Positions 54,880 through 62,411 of a stretch of DNA of 64,000 nucleotides are shown here, in pieces. The notes under the pieces were generated by a model. It saw only the letters and a program-made list of their open reading frames with translations, made no database searches and had not been told where the DNA came from. Source of the DNA: Armatimonas sp043757465 (GTDB lineage Bacteria; Armatimonadota; Armatimonadia; Armatimonadales; Armatimonadaceae); NCBI RefSeq assembly GCF_043757465.1, contig NZ_JAYVPL010000158.1, positions 1-64,000 of the forward strand, read 5' to 3'. The translations under genes and the position numbers were made by a program. Position 1 is the stretch's first letter, and the number at the start of each line of letters is the position of its first letter.

Positions 54880-56418
54880 ATGGAACTCCTACGATTTTCG
54901 ACCGCGGGGAGCGTGGACGATGGCAAATCAACGCTTATCGGGCGGCTACTTTTTGACTCCAAAGCCATCCCCGACGACCAGTACGAGGCGATAAAGCGTG
55001 CCAGTGGCGGCGATGCGGGCACGGTGGATCTCGCGCTTCTGACCGATGGGCTACGGGCGGAGCGGGAGCAGAAGATCACGATAGATGTGGCGTACCGCTA
55101 CTTTGCCACGCCACGCCGCCGGTTTATCATCGCCGACACGCCGGGCCATGCCCAGTACACGCGCAACATGGTCACCGGGGCTTCGACAGCGCACGCTGCC
55201 GTGATTCTGGTAGATGCACGCAACGGATTGCTGGAGCAGTCGCGCCGCCACGCGGCGCTCTCGGCGCTACTACGCGTGCCGCACTTGGCCGTGGCGATCA
55301 ATAAAATGGACTTGGTCGGCTTCGACGAAGGCATCTACCGCAGAATTGAGGCAGAATTTGCGGCGTTTGCAGCCAAGCTCGGGGTCACGGCAACCGCGAT
55401 TCCGCTCTCGGCGCTGGCGGGCGACAATGTGGTGGAGCGCAGTCAGAACACGCCATTTTACAGGGGCCCCTCGCTGCTGGAGTGGCTGGAGGGTCTGCCC
55501 CTCGCGGAGGGTCACAGCGCAGCGGCGGCGTTTCGCTTTCCGGTTCAGTGCGTCATTCGTCCCCACCAGAACTTCCGAGGCTTTGCGGGTAAGATCGCTG
55601 AAGGGAGCATCCGCCCCGGTGATCCGATTCTGGCTTTGCCGTCGGGGAAGTGCTCGGTTGTCAAGGAAATAGTGACGGCGGACGGCACGCTCCCCGAGGC
55701 ACGCTTGGGTGAGTCCGTGGTGCTGACTCTCACCGATGAGCTGGATATCAGTCGGGGCGATTTGCTCACCACGCCCCACAGTCCCCCCGCGATCGCGCGG
55801 CGCTTTGCGGCGACGGTTTGTGTGCTCAGTGAAGCAGGCCTTGCGCCGGGGCGGCCCTACATCGCCATCCAGACCACGCGCCAGGCGGCCGCCACCATCG
55901 AGAAAATAGACTTCCGGCTGGCGGTCGAAACGCTCGAAAAAGAGGAGACGCATCGGCTGGCGCTCAACGAGCTCGGACAGGTGACGATTGCGCTCTCGCA
56001 GCCACTCTTTCTGGATCCCTACTCCCAGAGCCGCGAGCTGGGAGGCTTCCTACTTCTTGATCCGGCGACCAGCGTGCCGATTGCGGCGGGGATGGTGACC
56101 CAGGTTCTGCCCGAGACCAACCATGAAACTTCCGCCGAGCCCTGGAGCCGCGCGGAGCGTGAGCAACGTCACGGGCACCGTGGTGGCGTTATCGTGGTTC
56201 AAGACCGAGCGGCGGCGGCGGCGCTTGAGCGACGGCTGGCGGCGCAGGGCTGGCACACCGCTTTTATTGAGCGTATCGAGAATGGGCTGCTTGATGCATT
56301 TGTCGAGAATGGGATTATAGCCCTCATGCTTGGTGAACCACCTCTCTCCCTGGAAGCACAGCTTGATCCTCTGCGACTCCCCAACTCAGATATGATCGGT
56401 TTTGCAGAGGGGATCTAA
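54880..56418 (+). CDS. cysN: Sulfate adenylyltransferase subunit 1 with a vestigial APS kinase tail
   Basis: A 512-residue GTPase subunit that drives APS formation. The G-domain has TAGSVDDGKSTLIGRLL (P-loop), DTPGHAQYTRNM (G3) and AINKMDLV (G4). Two beta-barrel domains follow to about residue 415. Normal CysN ends near here; CysNC fusions continue with an APS kinase. This protein has about 85 further residues. They start WSRAEREQRHGHRGGVIVVQ and continue LERRLAAQGWHTAFIERIENGLL, which line up with the linker and first helix of APS kinase but have lost the GLSGSGKST P-loop and most of the domain. It is therefore a decayed CysNC, a reading consistent with APS reductase in the same operon. Confidence 0.92.
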   Translation: MELLRFSTAGSVDDGKSTLIGRLLFDSKAIPDDQYEAIKRASGGDAGTVDLALLTDGLRAEREQKITIDVAYRYFATPRRRFIIADTPGHAQYTRNMVTGASTAHAAVILVDARNGLLEQSRRHAALSALLRVPHLAVAINKMDLVGFDEGIYRRIEAEFAAFAAKLGVTATAIPLSALAGDNVVERSQNTPFYRGPSLLEWLEGLPLAEGHSAAAAFRFPVQCVIRPHQNFRGFAGKIAEGSIRPGDPILALPSGKCSVVKEIVTADGTLPEARLGESVVLTLTDELDISRGDLLTTPHSPPAIARRFAATVCVLSEAGLAPGRPYIAIQTTRQAAATIEKIDFRLAVETLEKEETHRLALNELGQVTIALSQPLFLDPYSQSRELGGFLLLDPATSVPIAAGMVTQVLPETNHETSAEPWSRAEREQRHGHRGGVIVVQDRAAAAALERRLAAQGWHTAFIERIENGLLDAFVENGIIALMLGEPPLSLEAQLDPLRLPNSDMIGFAEGI

Positions 56419-56508
56419 TTCCGAAATACGGACGAAACAATTCTCGGATAACCTGAGCCTAACGCGCTGCTGCCCCTAAGTTTAGGTTGCCGGGAAGGGA
56501 GAGTAGAC

Positions 56509-57216
56509 GTGCCGTCCGTACTAATTTTATACCGATCTGCGGAGGGACTGCTTCCCGCTCATATCGGCGTGCCCCTCACCTCTGCCGGGTTTATGACCTG
56601 TTCCTTGCCCTTCAACGCCACCGCAGCGGAGCTCTGTCAGGCGTTTCCGCACGGGATGCCGGATCTGGTTGTCGCCGATATGGGCGGCTCGGTGGATCTC
56701 TTCGCGCTCCGTCATCACCGCCAAGTGATGAAAGATACCTGGGGTGAGACGCTTCCCCTCCCCCCCTTAGTGGCACTGCTCAGCCGCTCGCATTTCTACG
56801 AGCCCGATTTGCGCCTGCTGATAGACGATTTTCTCTTGCCGCCCTACGACCCGGAGGAGCTGAAGCACCGCGCCAGCTTGCTGCTGTTTCGCCGCCGCTT
56901 CATCGAGCAGGGTGACACGCTGGTCTTTGCCGGGATTCGGCTTTTTCTAAGCCTGGGGCGCGCCACGACGCTCACAGGAGATCCGATAGACCTGACTCGG
57001 CGCGAGTTTGATCTACTACGCTTTCTCATGAGCCACCGGGGCCGAGGCTTTACTCGTCTCCAGCTTCTGAATCATGTCTGGGGCATGGACTACGAGGGCG
57101 GCGAGCGCACCGTGGACATTCATATCCGCCGGCTCCGCACCAAGCTCCCCCCCGAAACGGTCAAGTGCCTCGACACGCGGCGCGGCTACGGCTACGGCTT
57201 CCGCGTGGATTTATAA
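56509..57216 (+). CDS. OmpR-type winged-helix regulator with degenerate receiver domain
   Basis: A 235-residue regulator. The N-terminal receiver fold (MPSVLILYRSAEGLLPAHIG, GMPDLVVADMGGSVDLF) has the position of the phospho-Asp but lacks the acidic pair after beta-1. The usual Lys loop (DYLVKPF) reads DFLLPPYDPEEL. Phosphorylation is thus unlikely. The C-terminal winged helix (about 135-235) is complete: DPIDLTRREFDLLRFLMSHRGRGFTRLQLLNHVWG, then RTVDIHIRRLRTKL and RRGYGYGF. No histidine kinase is adjacent. It lies between the sulfur and nitrate genes and may control either. GTG 56509 has GGGAGAG upstream; a CCTAA/TTAGG hairpin (56475-56486) lies in the leader. Confidence 0.82.
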   Translation: MPSVLILYRSAEGLLPAHIGVPLTSAGFMTCSLPFNATAAELCQAFPHGMPDLVVADMGGSVDLFALRHHRQVMKDTWGETLPLPPLVALLSRSHFYEPDLRLLIDDFLLPPYDPEELKHRASLLLFRRRFIEQGDTLVFAGIRLFLSLGRATTLTGDPIDLTRREFDLLRFLMSHRGRGFTRLQLLNHVWGMDYEGGERTVDIHIRRLRTKLPPETVKCLDTRRGYGYGFRVDL

Positions 57217-57246
57217 AGAACTATAAAATTATAAAGAACTATGAAA
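57211..57246. repeat. Tandem 18-bp AT-rich duplication between two genes
   Basis: TTATAAAGAACTATAAAA (57211-57228) and TTATAAAGAACTATGAAA (57229-57246), one mismatch. The first copy holds the regulator's stop codon. The mismatch in the second creates the ATG of the next gene. Confidence 0.9.
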
Positions 57247-57648
57247 CCTGAAGCAATCGTCACCGAGTCTCTCCAGCAGCATCTTCTCCGCACGGGCCAG
57301 GCCACACCGCGCTTTGTCCAAGGCGCGTTTCCCTTTATCGGAGCGGGCATCACGGAGCGCGTCGCGCTCGCCGATGAGGTAGAGTACACCGTGCCAGAAG
57401 GCCACAAAGCCGAGGTGCTCTATCTGCGGGCGGGCAACCACACGGAGAGCCTGATCTACCTCACCCTCTGCGCCAACAACCGCCCCGTGCGCTACTTCCC
57501 ACTGGGCAAGAGCGAGGCCATGCACATTCCCCTCGCAATTGTGGAGACGCATCCAGCGGGCACGAAGCTCTCGCTCCAAGTCAGCGCCGCTCGTGGCGAG
57601 TCTGGGCTGGTGATCGTGGATCTGGGTCTGCTGGAGTTTTCGCTATGA
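57241..57648 (+). CDS. Unknown protein cotranslated with nitrate reductase
   Basis: A 135-residue cytoplasmic protein of mostly beta strands: ITERVALADEVEYTVPEGHKAEVLYLRAGNHTESLIYLTL, RPVRYFPLGKSEAMHIPLAIVETHPAGTKLSLQVS and GLVIVDLGLLEFSL. It resembles a small beta-sandwich or cupin-like fold, with His at several places but no clear metal motif. I do not recognise a named family. The stop overlaps the start of the nitrate reductase gene by 4 bp, which implies coupled synthesis and a role in its maturation, assembly or electron delivery. The ATG arises within an 18-bp tandem duplication and only a weak AAAG ribosome site precedes it. Confidence 0.6.
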   Translation: MKPEAIVTESLQQHLLRTGQATPRFVQGAFPFIGAGITERVALADEVEYTVPEGHKAEVLYLRAGNHTESLIYLTLCANNRPVRYFPLGKSEAMHIPLAIVETHPAGTKLSLQVSAARGESGLVIVDLGLLEFSL

Positions 57649-59729
57649 TGCCTCGGGCCACGCAGACACACTGTCCCTACTGCGCGCTTCAGTGCGGCAT
57701 GCAACTGGTGAGCCGAGAGAGTCTGCTCGAAGTCGCGCCTCGAAATTTTCCGACCAACAAAGGCGGACTCTGCCAGAAAGGTTGGAGCGCCACCGAGCTT
57801 CTCACGCACCCGGAACGACTCACGATGCCACTGATGCGCGATACCAAAGACACGCCACTGCGTCCGGTTAGCTGGGACGAGGCACTTACTCGGATCACGC
57901 AGCAGATCCAGAGGCTTCAAGAGCTACATGGCAAAGACGCCATCGGGGTGTTTGGCGGCGGTGGACTCACTAACGAGAAAGTCTATCTCCTAGGTAAGTT
58001 CGCACGGGTTGCGCTAGGCACACGCCAGATTGACTACAACGGTCGCTTCTGCATGTCTAGCGCCGCCGCCGCAGGCAACCGTGCCTTTGGGATAGATCGT
58101 GGGATGCCCTTTCCACTGGAGGATATCCCCAAAGCCGACACGCTGCTGCTTATCGGGGCAAACCCGGCGGAGACGATGCCGCCTTTGATGCAGTACTTTG
58201 ATGCCCAGCGCGAGCGTGGGGGCACACTTATCGTCGCCGACCCGCGCCGTACGCCCACGGCGCAGAGTGCGACGCTGCACTTGCAGCTCACGCCAGGAAC
58301 GGACACGGCGCTCTTACTTGGCTTACTGCATCTAATTCTCGCCGAGGGCTGGGCCGATCATGACTATATTGCTGCGCGAACCACCGGCTTTGCCGAGGTC
58401 CAGCGCACCGTTGCCGCCTACTGGCCCGAGCGCGTCGAGCGCATCACGGGCATCCCGACAAGCCGCCTCCAGGAGGCCGCACGGCTTCTGGGCAAGGCCT
58501 CCACTGCGATGACACTCATGGCGCGAGGGGCGGAGCAGCAGAGCAAGGGCGTGGACAATGCGCTAGCCTCGATTAATTTAATGATGGCGCTCGGGCAAGT
58601 GGGCAAGATAGGGGGTGGCTGGGGCACGATCACGGGGCAGGGCAATGGTCAGGGGGGGCGCGAGCACGGACAAAAAGCCGATCAGCTTCCCGGCTACCAG
58701 CTTCTGACAAACCCACAGGCACGCGAGCGCATCGCCAAGCTCTGGGGCGTCACTGCCGAGTCACTGCCACAGCCAGGGCTCTCCGCCTATGAGCTTTTAG
58801 ACGCGCTGGGCACCGAGACAGGTCCCAAGGCGCTGCTTGTCTTTGGCTCCAACCTCGTCGTCTCCGCGCCGCGCTCGGCCCACATCGAAGCCAAGCTAAA
58901 CTCTCTGGACCTTCTCGTCGTCGCCGACTTCTTTCTTTCCGAGACCGCCCAACTCGCCGACATCGTACTGCCCGTGGCGCAGTGGGCCGAGGAGACCGGC
59001 ACGATGACCAACTTAGAGGGCCGCGTGCTACTGCGTCAAAGAGCGCAGCTTCCTCCTGAGGGCGTCAAGACCGATGCCGAAGTGCTGATCGCGCTCGCCG
59101 AGCGCTTGGGCCATGCCGAGCGCTTCCCGACCAGTGAGCCCGAGGCGTTGTTTACCGAGCTGGGCCAGGCGACTTCCGGGGCACCTGCGGACTACTCGGG
59201 GATTACTTACGAAAAGATTATTAGGCAAGAGGGTGTCTTCTGGCCCTGCCCCAGTGACGATCCCAAACACCCCGGAACGCCCCGCCTCTTCACCGAAACT
59301 TTCGCGCACCCCGATGGACGCGCCCGCTTTCACCCCATCGCACACCGCACTTCTGCCGAGGAACCCGACGATGCGTTTCCACTTTATCTCACCACGGGGC
59401 GCGTGATGCAGCAGTACCAGAGCGGCACCCAAACCCGCCGCGTCGAGCAGCTCACCGCCGCCGCGGGGGAGGGCTTTGTGGAGCTGAACCCCACCCTCGC
59501 TCGGCAGTTCGGCATCGTCAATGGCCAGAGCGTCAAAGTGATAACCCGGCGCGGTGAGGCCACTGTCCCGGCGCGTGTGACGGCCACCATACGCCCGGAC
59601 ACGATCTTTCTGCCGTTTCATTATGCGGGCCATCAGCGTGCGAACTTATTGACCAACCCCGCCCTCGATCCCATCTCAAAAATGCCTGAGTTCAAAATCT
59701 GCGCCGCACGCATCGAGCCCGTTTTTTAG
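57645..59729 (+). CDS. Assimilatory nitrate reductase, molybdopterin catalytic subunit
   Basis: A 694-residue Mo-bis-MGD enzyme. Cys10, Cys13, Cys17 and Cys43 (CPYCALQCGM...GGLCQKG) bind a [4Fe-4S] cluster. YNGRFCMSSAAAAGNRAFG supplies the Mo-ligand Cys. DTLLLIGANPAETMPPLMQY, QVGKIGGGWGTITGQGNGQGGREHG and DIVLPVAQWAEETGTMTNLEGR are domain markers. The C-terminal cofactor domain has TTGRVMQQYQSGTQTRRV. The layout fits cytoplasmic NarB/NasA (no Tat leader); formate dehydrogenase is a less likely alternative since Cys, not selenocysteine context, is present and QGNGQGGREHG is NarB/NasA-like. A transporter or nitrite reductase is not adjacent, but the siroheme enzyme lies 4 kb upstream. Confidence 0.85.
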   Translation: MMPRATQTHCPYCALQCGMQLVSRESLLEVAPRNFPTNKGGLCQKGWSATELLTHPERLTMPLMRDTKDTPLRPVSWDEALTRITQQIQRLQELHGKDAIGVFGGGGLTNEKVYLLGKFARVALGTRQIDYNGRFCMSSAAAAGNRAFGIDRGMPFPLEDIPKADTLLLIGANPAETMPPLMQYFDAQRERGGTLIVADPRRTPTAQSATLHLQLTPGTDTALLLGLLHLILAEGWADHDYIAARTTGFAEVQRTVAAYWPERVERITGIPTSRLQEAARLLGKASTAMTLMARGAEQQSKGVDNALASINLMMALGQVGKIGGGWGTITGQGNGQGGREHGQKADQLPGYQLLTNPQARERIAKLWGVTAESLPQPGLSAYELLDALGTETGPKALLVFGSNLVVSAPRSAHIEAKLNSLDLLVVADFFLSETAQLADIVLPVAQWAEETGTMTNLEGRVLLRQRAQLPPEGVKTDAEVLIALAERLGHAERFPTSEPEALFTELGQATSGAPADYSGITYEKIIRQEGVFWPCPSDDPKHPGTPRLFTETFAHPDGRARFHPIAHRTSAEEPDDAFPLYLTTGRVMQQYQSGTQTRRVEQLTAAAGEGFVELNPTLARQFGIVNGQSVKVITRRGEATVPARVTATIRPDTIFLPFHYAGHQRANLLTNPALDPISKMPEFKICAARIEPVF

Positions 59730-59869
59730 TTAAATGCTCACTACCCGACACTTTTTGCGGCTCCTTTCGTGTGTGCAAAACGTGTTCTTAGGGGTAGGTC
59801 TTTGTTGAGGCAGTATTCTATCCAAATCAGCAGCAGGTACAAGCTCAGACGCCGACTCCCCATCCCTTG

Positions 59870-61189
59870 CTAAAGTGTTGCCAGCACGTCGGCGAAGTCT
59901 TTCTGGCCCCGTGCGCCCATCGCGCGGCCTCGCTCTTTTTTGTCGCGGATTCTATCGCCCTCTAAAGGCGGCATCATGCCCCAGTTGGCGTTCATCGGCG
60001 CGAAGTCCTTGCCCTCGTAGTTTGCAACATAGTGCGTCAGGCAACCCAGCGAGGTAGTTTGTGGGAAAACAATAGGCGTTTCTAAAGTGGCGTTGAGCCC
60101 GGCGATCAGGCCCATCGCGGCGGATTCTAAGTAGCCCTCGACACCCACAATCTGCCCCGCGAAGCGAATGCGTGGGTCGGTTTTCAGTGCGAGCGTGGCG
60201 TCTAAGAGGCTCGGGGAGTGGATGTAGGTATTGCGGTGCATGACGCCAAAGCGCACAAACTCGGCGTTCTCTAAGCCGGGAATGAGCTGAAGCACTTTCT
60301 TCTGCGCCCCCCACTTCATGCGGGTCTGAAAGCCCACCAAGTTGTAGAGTGTCCCGGCTTTATTTTCTTGCCGAAGCTGCACCACGGCCCACGGACGACG
60401 CCCGGTGCGTGGATCCTCCAAGCCGACGGGCTTGAGCGGGCCAAACGAGAGCGTTCGCTCGCCGCGCCGTGCTAATTCTTCCACAGGCAGACACGCCTCG
60501 AAGTATTTTATATCCTCAAAGTCATGCACGGGCGCGAGCTCGGCCTCGGTGATGGCCTGCCAGAGCGCGTGGTACTCGTCTTTATTAAGCGGGCAGTTGA
60601 GATACGCCGCATCGTCGGAGGTGTCGGCCTCCAGCCCCTTGCCCCGCCGCGATGCCCGAAAGACTTTCGAATAATCAATCGTACTGGCGTCCACAATCGG
60701 GGCGACGGCATCGTAAAAATACAGATCGTAGCGCCCCGTGAGCTGCCCGATCTGCGCCGCGAGCGTGTCGGATGTCAGAGGGCCACTGGCGATAATGACT
60801 TTTCCCTCCGCAGGAATCTCCGTGGCTTCGTCGCGGACGAACTCAATGCTCGGGTGCGCGAGAAGCCGCTCCGTCACTAGCTCCGAGAACGCCTCGCGAT
60901 CCACCGCCAGCGCCTCGCCCGCCGGAACGGAAGTGGCGTCGGCGCAGCGCACGATAATGCTATCCAGCTTTCGCATCTCGTCTTTGAGTAGGCCGCTCGC
61001 ATTCGAAAGATGATTGCTCTTAAACGAGTTGGAGCAGACAATCTCCGCCGCCTTATCGCTCTGGTGCGCCGGAGTCAGCTTCTTGGGCCGCATCTCGACC
61101 AGCCGCACGCGCATCCCCCGCTGCGCCGCCTGCCACGCCGCCTCGCTCCCCGCCATCCCCGCCCCGATTACTGTGACATCAAAAGACAT
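59870..61189 (-). CDS. trmFO: Methylenetetrahydrofolate-tRNA-(uracil-5-)-methyltransferase
   Basis: A 439-residue FAD and folate-dependent enzyme making m5U54 in the T-loop of tRNA. It begins FDVTVIGAGMAGSEAAWQAAQRGMRV (FAD loop), then LVEMRPKKLTPAHQSDKAAEIVCSNSF with the catalytic cysteine (CSNS). ASGLLKDEMRKLDSII, FYDAVAPIVD and CPLNKDEYHALW follow. The C-terminal TSLGCLTHYVANYEGKDFAPMNANWGMMPPL is diagnostic and carries the second conserved Cys. Complete and of standard length. The start lies 6 nt after TAAACT; GAGG overlaps that gap, so classic and leaderless initiation are both possible. Confidence 0.95.
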   Translation of the reverse strand: MSFDVTVIGAGMAGSEAAWQAAQRGMRVRLVEMRPKKLTPAHQSDKAAEIVCSNSFKSNHLSNASGLLKDEMRKLDSIIVRCADATSVPAGEALAVDREAFSELVTERLLAHPSIEFVRDEATEIPAEGKVIIASGPLTSDTLAAQIGQLTGRYDLYFYDAVAPIVDASTIDYSKVFRASRRGKGLEADTSDDAAYLNCPLNKDEYHALWQAITEAELAPVHDFEDIKYFEACLPVEELARRGERTLSFGPLKPVGLEDPRTGRRPWAVVQLRQENKAGTLYNLVGFQTRMKWGAQKKVLQLIPGLENAEFVRFGVMHRNTYIHSPSLLDATLALKTDPRIRFAGQIVGVEGYLESAAMGLIAGLNATLETPIVFPQTTSLGCLTHYVANYEGKDFAPMNANWGMMPPLEGDRIRDKKERGRAMGARGQKDFADVLATL

Positions 61190-61201
61190 GTCCTCAGTTT
61201 A

Positions 61202-61660
61202 CCGGATCACCTCAGTTTGTTGTCAGCAACTCTTTGATGCCAATGAGCAATAGCCCCGTCACAAACGCCAGACGTGCGCCCCACACGGCGCTCGCTGCCA
61301 GACGCTGCCGCAGCAAAAGCGGCTTACTGCCCGTATGAAAACTCCTGCACGAACCATTGGCTCCCTTGTTCTGAGTCTGATCTTTGTGATTGAGTGGTGG
61401 TGGCTTCCCATTGCTGTGGGCCAAGCAGGCTGGGTGCCTATTGTGATGGCAACACTCTATCAGCCGCAAAGACAGCAAGGTATCTCAGAGCCGACAGTTT
61501 CTCTTGCTTTTTGGGCTGGGAATCTTGCCGACGATTTATTTTTTGACTCGCCCCTAGCAAACTCCCAGACGTGGTACTGTACAGGTGCATCTTTGCGCAC
61601 AGGCCCGAAGCCTCTGTGCTTTTTGTTGTTATAAGGTGCAGATCAAAAGAGGTACTTCCT
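61202..61660. other. Gene-poor stretch with two weak overlapping candidates
   Basis: Plus-strand frame 61335-61634 (99 codons) opens with a hydrophobic MKTPARTIGSLVLSLIFVIEW and would be a small membrane protein. Minus-strand codons ending at 61212 encode RLAASAVWGARLAFVTGLLLIGIKELL, a single membrane helix 22 bp upstream of trmFO. Neither has a Shine-Dalgarno or a recognised family, and they overlap. No RNA gene is seen. Confidence 0.35.
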
Positions 61661-61909
61661 GTGAGTAACAAAAAGACCGAGGCCAAAGAAGAGAGTCGTC
61701 ATGTACGTACGGAGATGGCCCGTCACAGTGTGGACTGCGGCGAGGTGCAGGTGCAGTGTACCCATGGCGTGATCCATCTCTACGGACGCGTGCGGGCGAT
61801 GCGTGGGCACGAAGCAACTTTCTCCGCAGAGCGCGATGCCCTGCTCAAGGGGCTACGCCAGCGCTCCGGTGTCCGAGATGTGATCGCGGAATGGCAGATT
61901 ATGGGGTAG
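61661..61909 (+). CDS. Small BON-like domain protein
   Basis: An 82-residue protein from GTG 61661, with AGAGG 8 nt upstream. VDCGEVQVQCTHGVIHLYGRVRAMRGHEATF followed by LRQRSGVRDVIAEWQIMG follows the BON pattern (strand, G.V.L.G.V, helix, gV.dV). BON domains bind phospholipid or accompany secretins and osmotic stress proteins. There is no signal peptide, so it is likely cytoplasmic or peripheral. The frame extends upstream to ATG 61571 but that part lacks domain similarity. It is followed 21 bp on by the VOC gene. Confidence 0.6.
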   Translation: MSNKKTEAKEESRHVRTEMARHSVDCGEVQVQCTHGVIHLYGRVRAMRGHEATFSAERDALLKGLRQRSGVRDVIAEWQIMG

Positions 61910-61930
61910 TGTCTGGGTACACTAGCTCCC

Positions 61931-62383
61931 ATGGAAACAACCAAAACCAGTCAGCTCACCCCGTTTCATATTGCGGTTCCCGTGCGCAATATCGCCGAGG
62001 CGCGGGAGTTCTACGGAGGCATTCTAGGGTGCTCGGAGGGGCGCAGCGCGGCGCATTGGGTGGACTTCAACCTCTTCGGGCACCAGTTTGTCTGTCACCT
62101 AAACCCCAGCTTAGGTAAAAACGGCCAGCTCGCGGCGCACTACAACGGCGTGGACGGCCACGGGGTTCCTGTGCCCCACTACGGCGTGGTGCTGGAAATG
62201 CCCGTCTGGGAGGCGCTCGCCGCGCGGCTCAAAGAGGCAGGGATTGTCTTTGTGATCGAGCCGTACATCCGCTTCGCCGGAGAAGTTGGGGAGCAGGCGA
62301 CACTGTTTCTCATGGACCCCACAGGCAACGCGCTGGAGTTCAAGGCGTTTGCCGATATTAGCGCTCAGCTCTTCGCAACCTAA
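61931..62383 (+). CDS. VOC superfamily protein (glyoxalase/dioxygenase fold)
   Basis: A 150-residue metal-dependent protein with two beta-alpha-beta-beta-beta modules. It opens TPFHIAVPVRNIAEAREFYGGILGC with the first metal His and the helix typical of VOC proteins. HYGVVLEMPVWEALAARLKEAG starts the second module. QATLFLMDPTGNALEFKAF ends it with the Glu ligand. VDFNLFGHQFVCHL lies between. Close relatives are often annotated as glyoxalase or extradiol dioxygenase-like; the substrate is unknown. A TACACT box lies 7 nt before ATG 61931 and there is no Shine-Dalgarno, which suggests a leaderless message. Confidence 0.85.
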   Translation: METTKTSQLTPFHIAVPVRNIAEAREFYGGILGCSEGRSAAHWVDFNLFGHQFVCHLNPSLGKNGQLAAHYNGVDGHGVPVPHYGVVLEMPVWEALAARLKEAGIVFVIEPYIRFAGEVGEQATLFLMDPTGNALEFKAFADISAQLFAT

Positions 62384-62411
62384 AAAATGGTTTCTCTCTG
62401 AGCCGACTGCC

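Noticed and set aside
59730..59869. Gap after nitrate reductase as a possible RNA gene
   Set aside because: No tRNA-like arms, strong hairpin or conserved RNA motif could be recognised.
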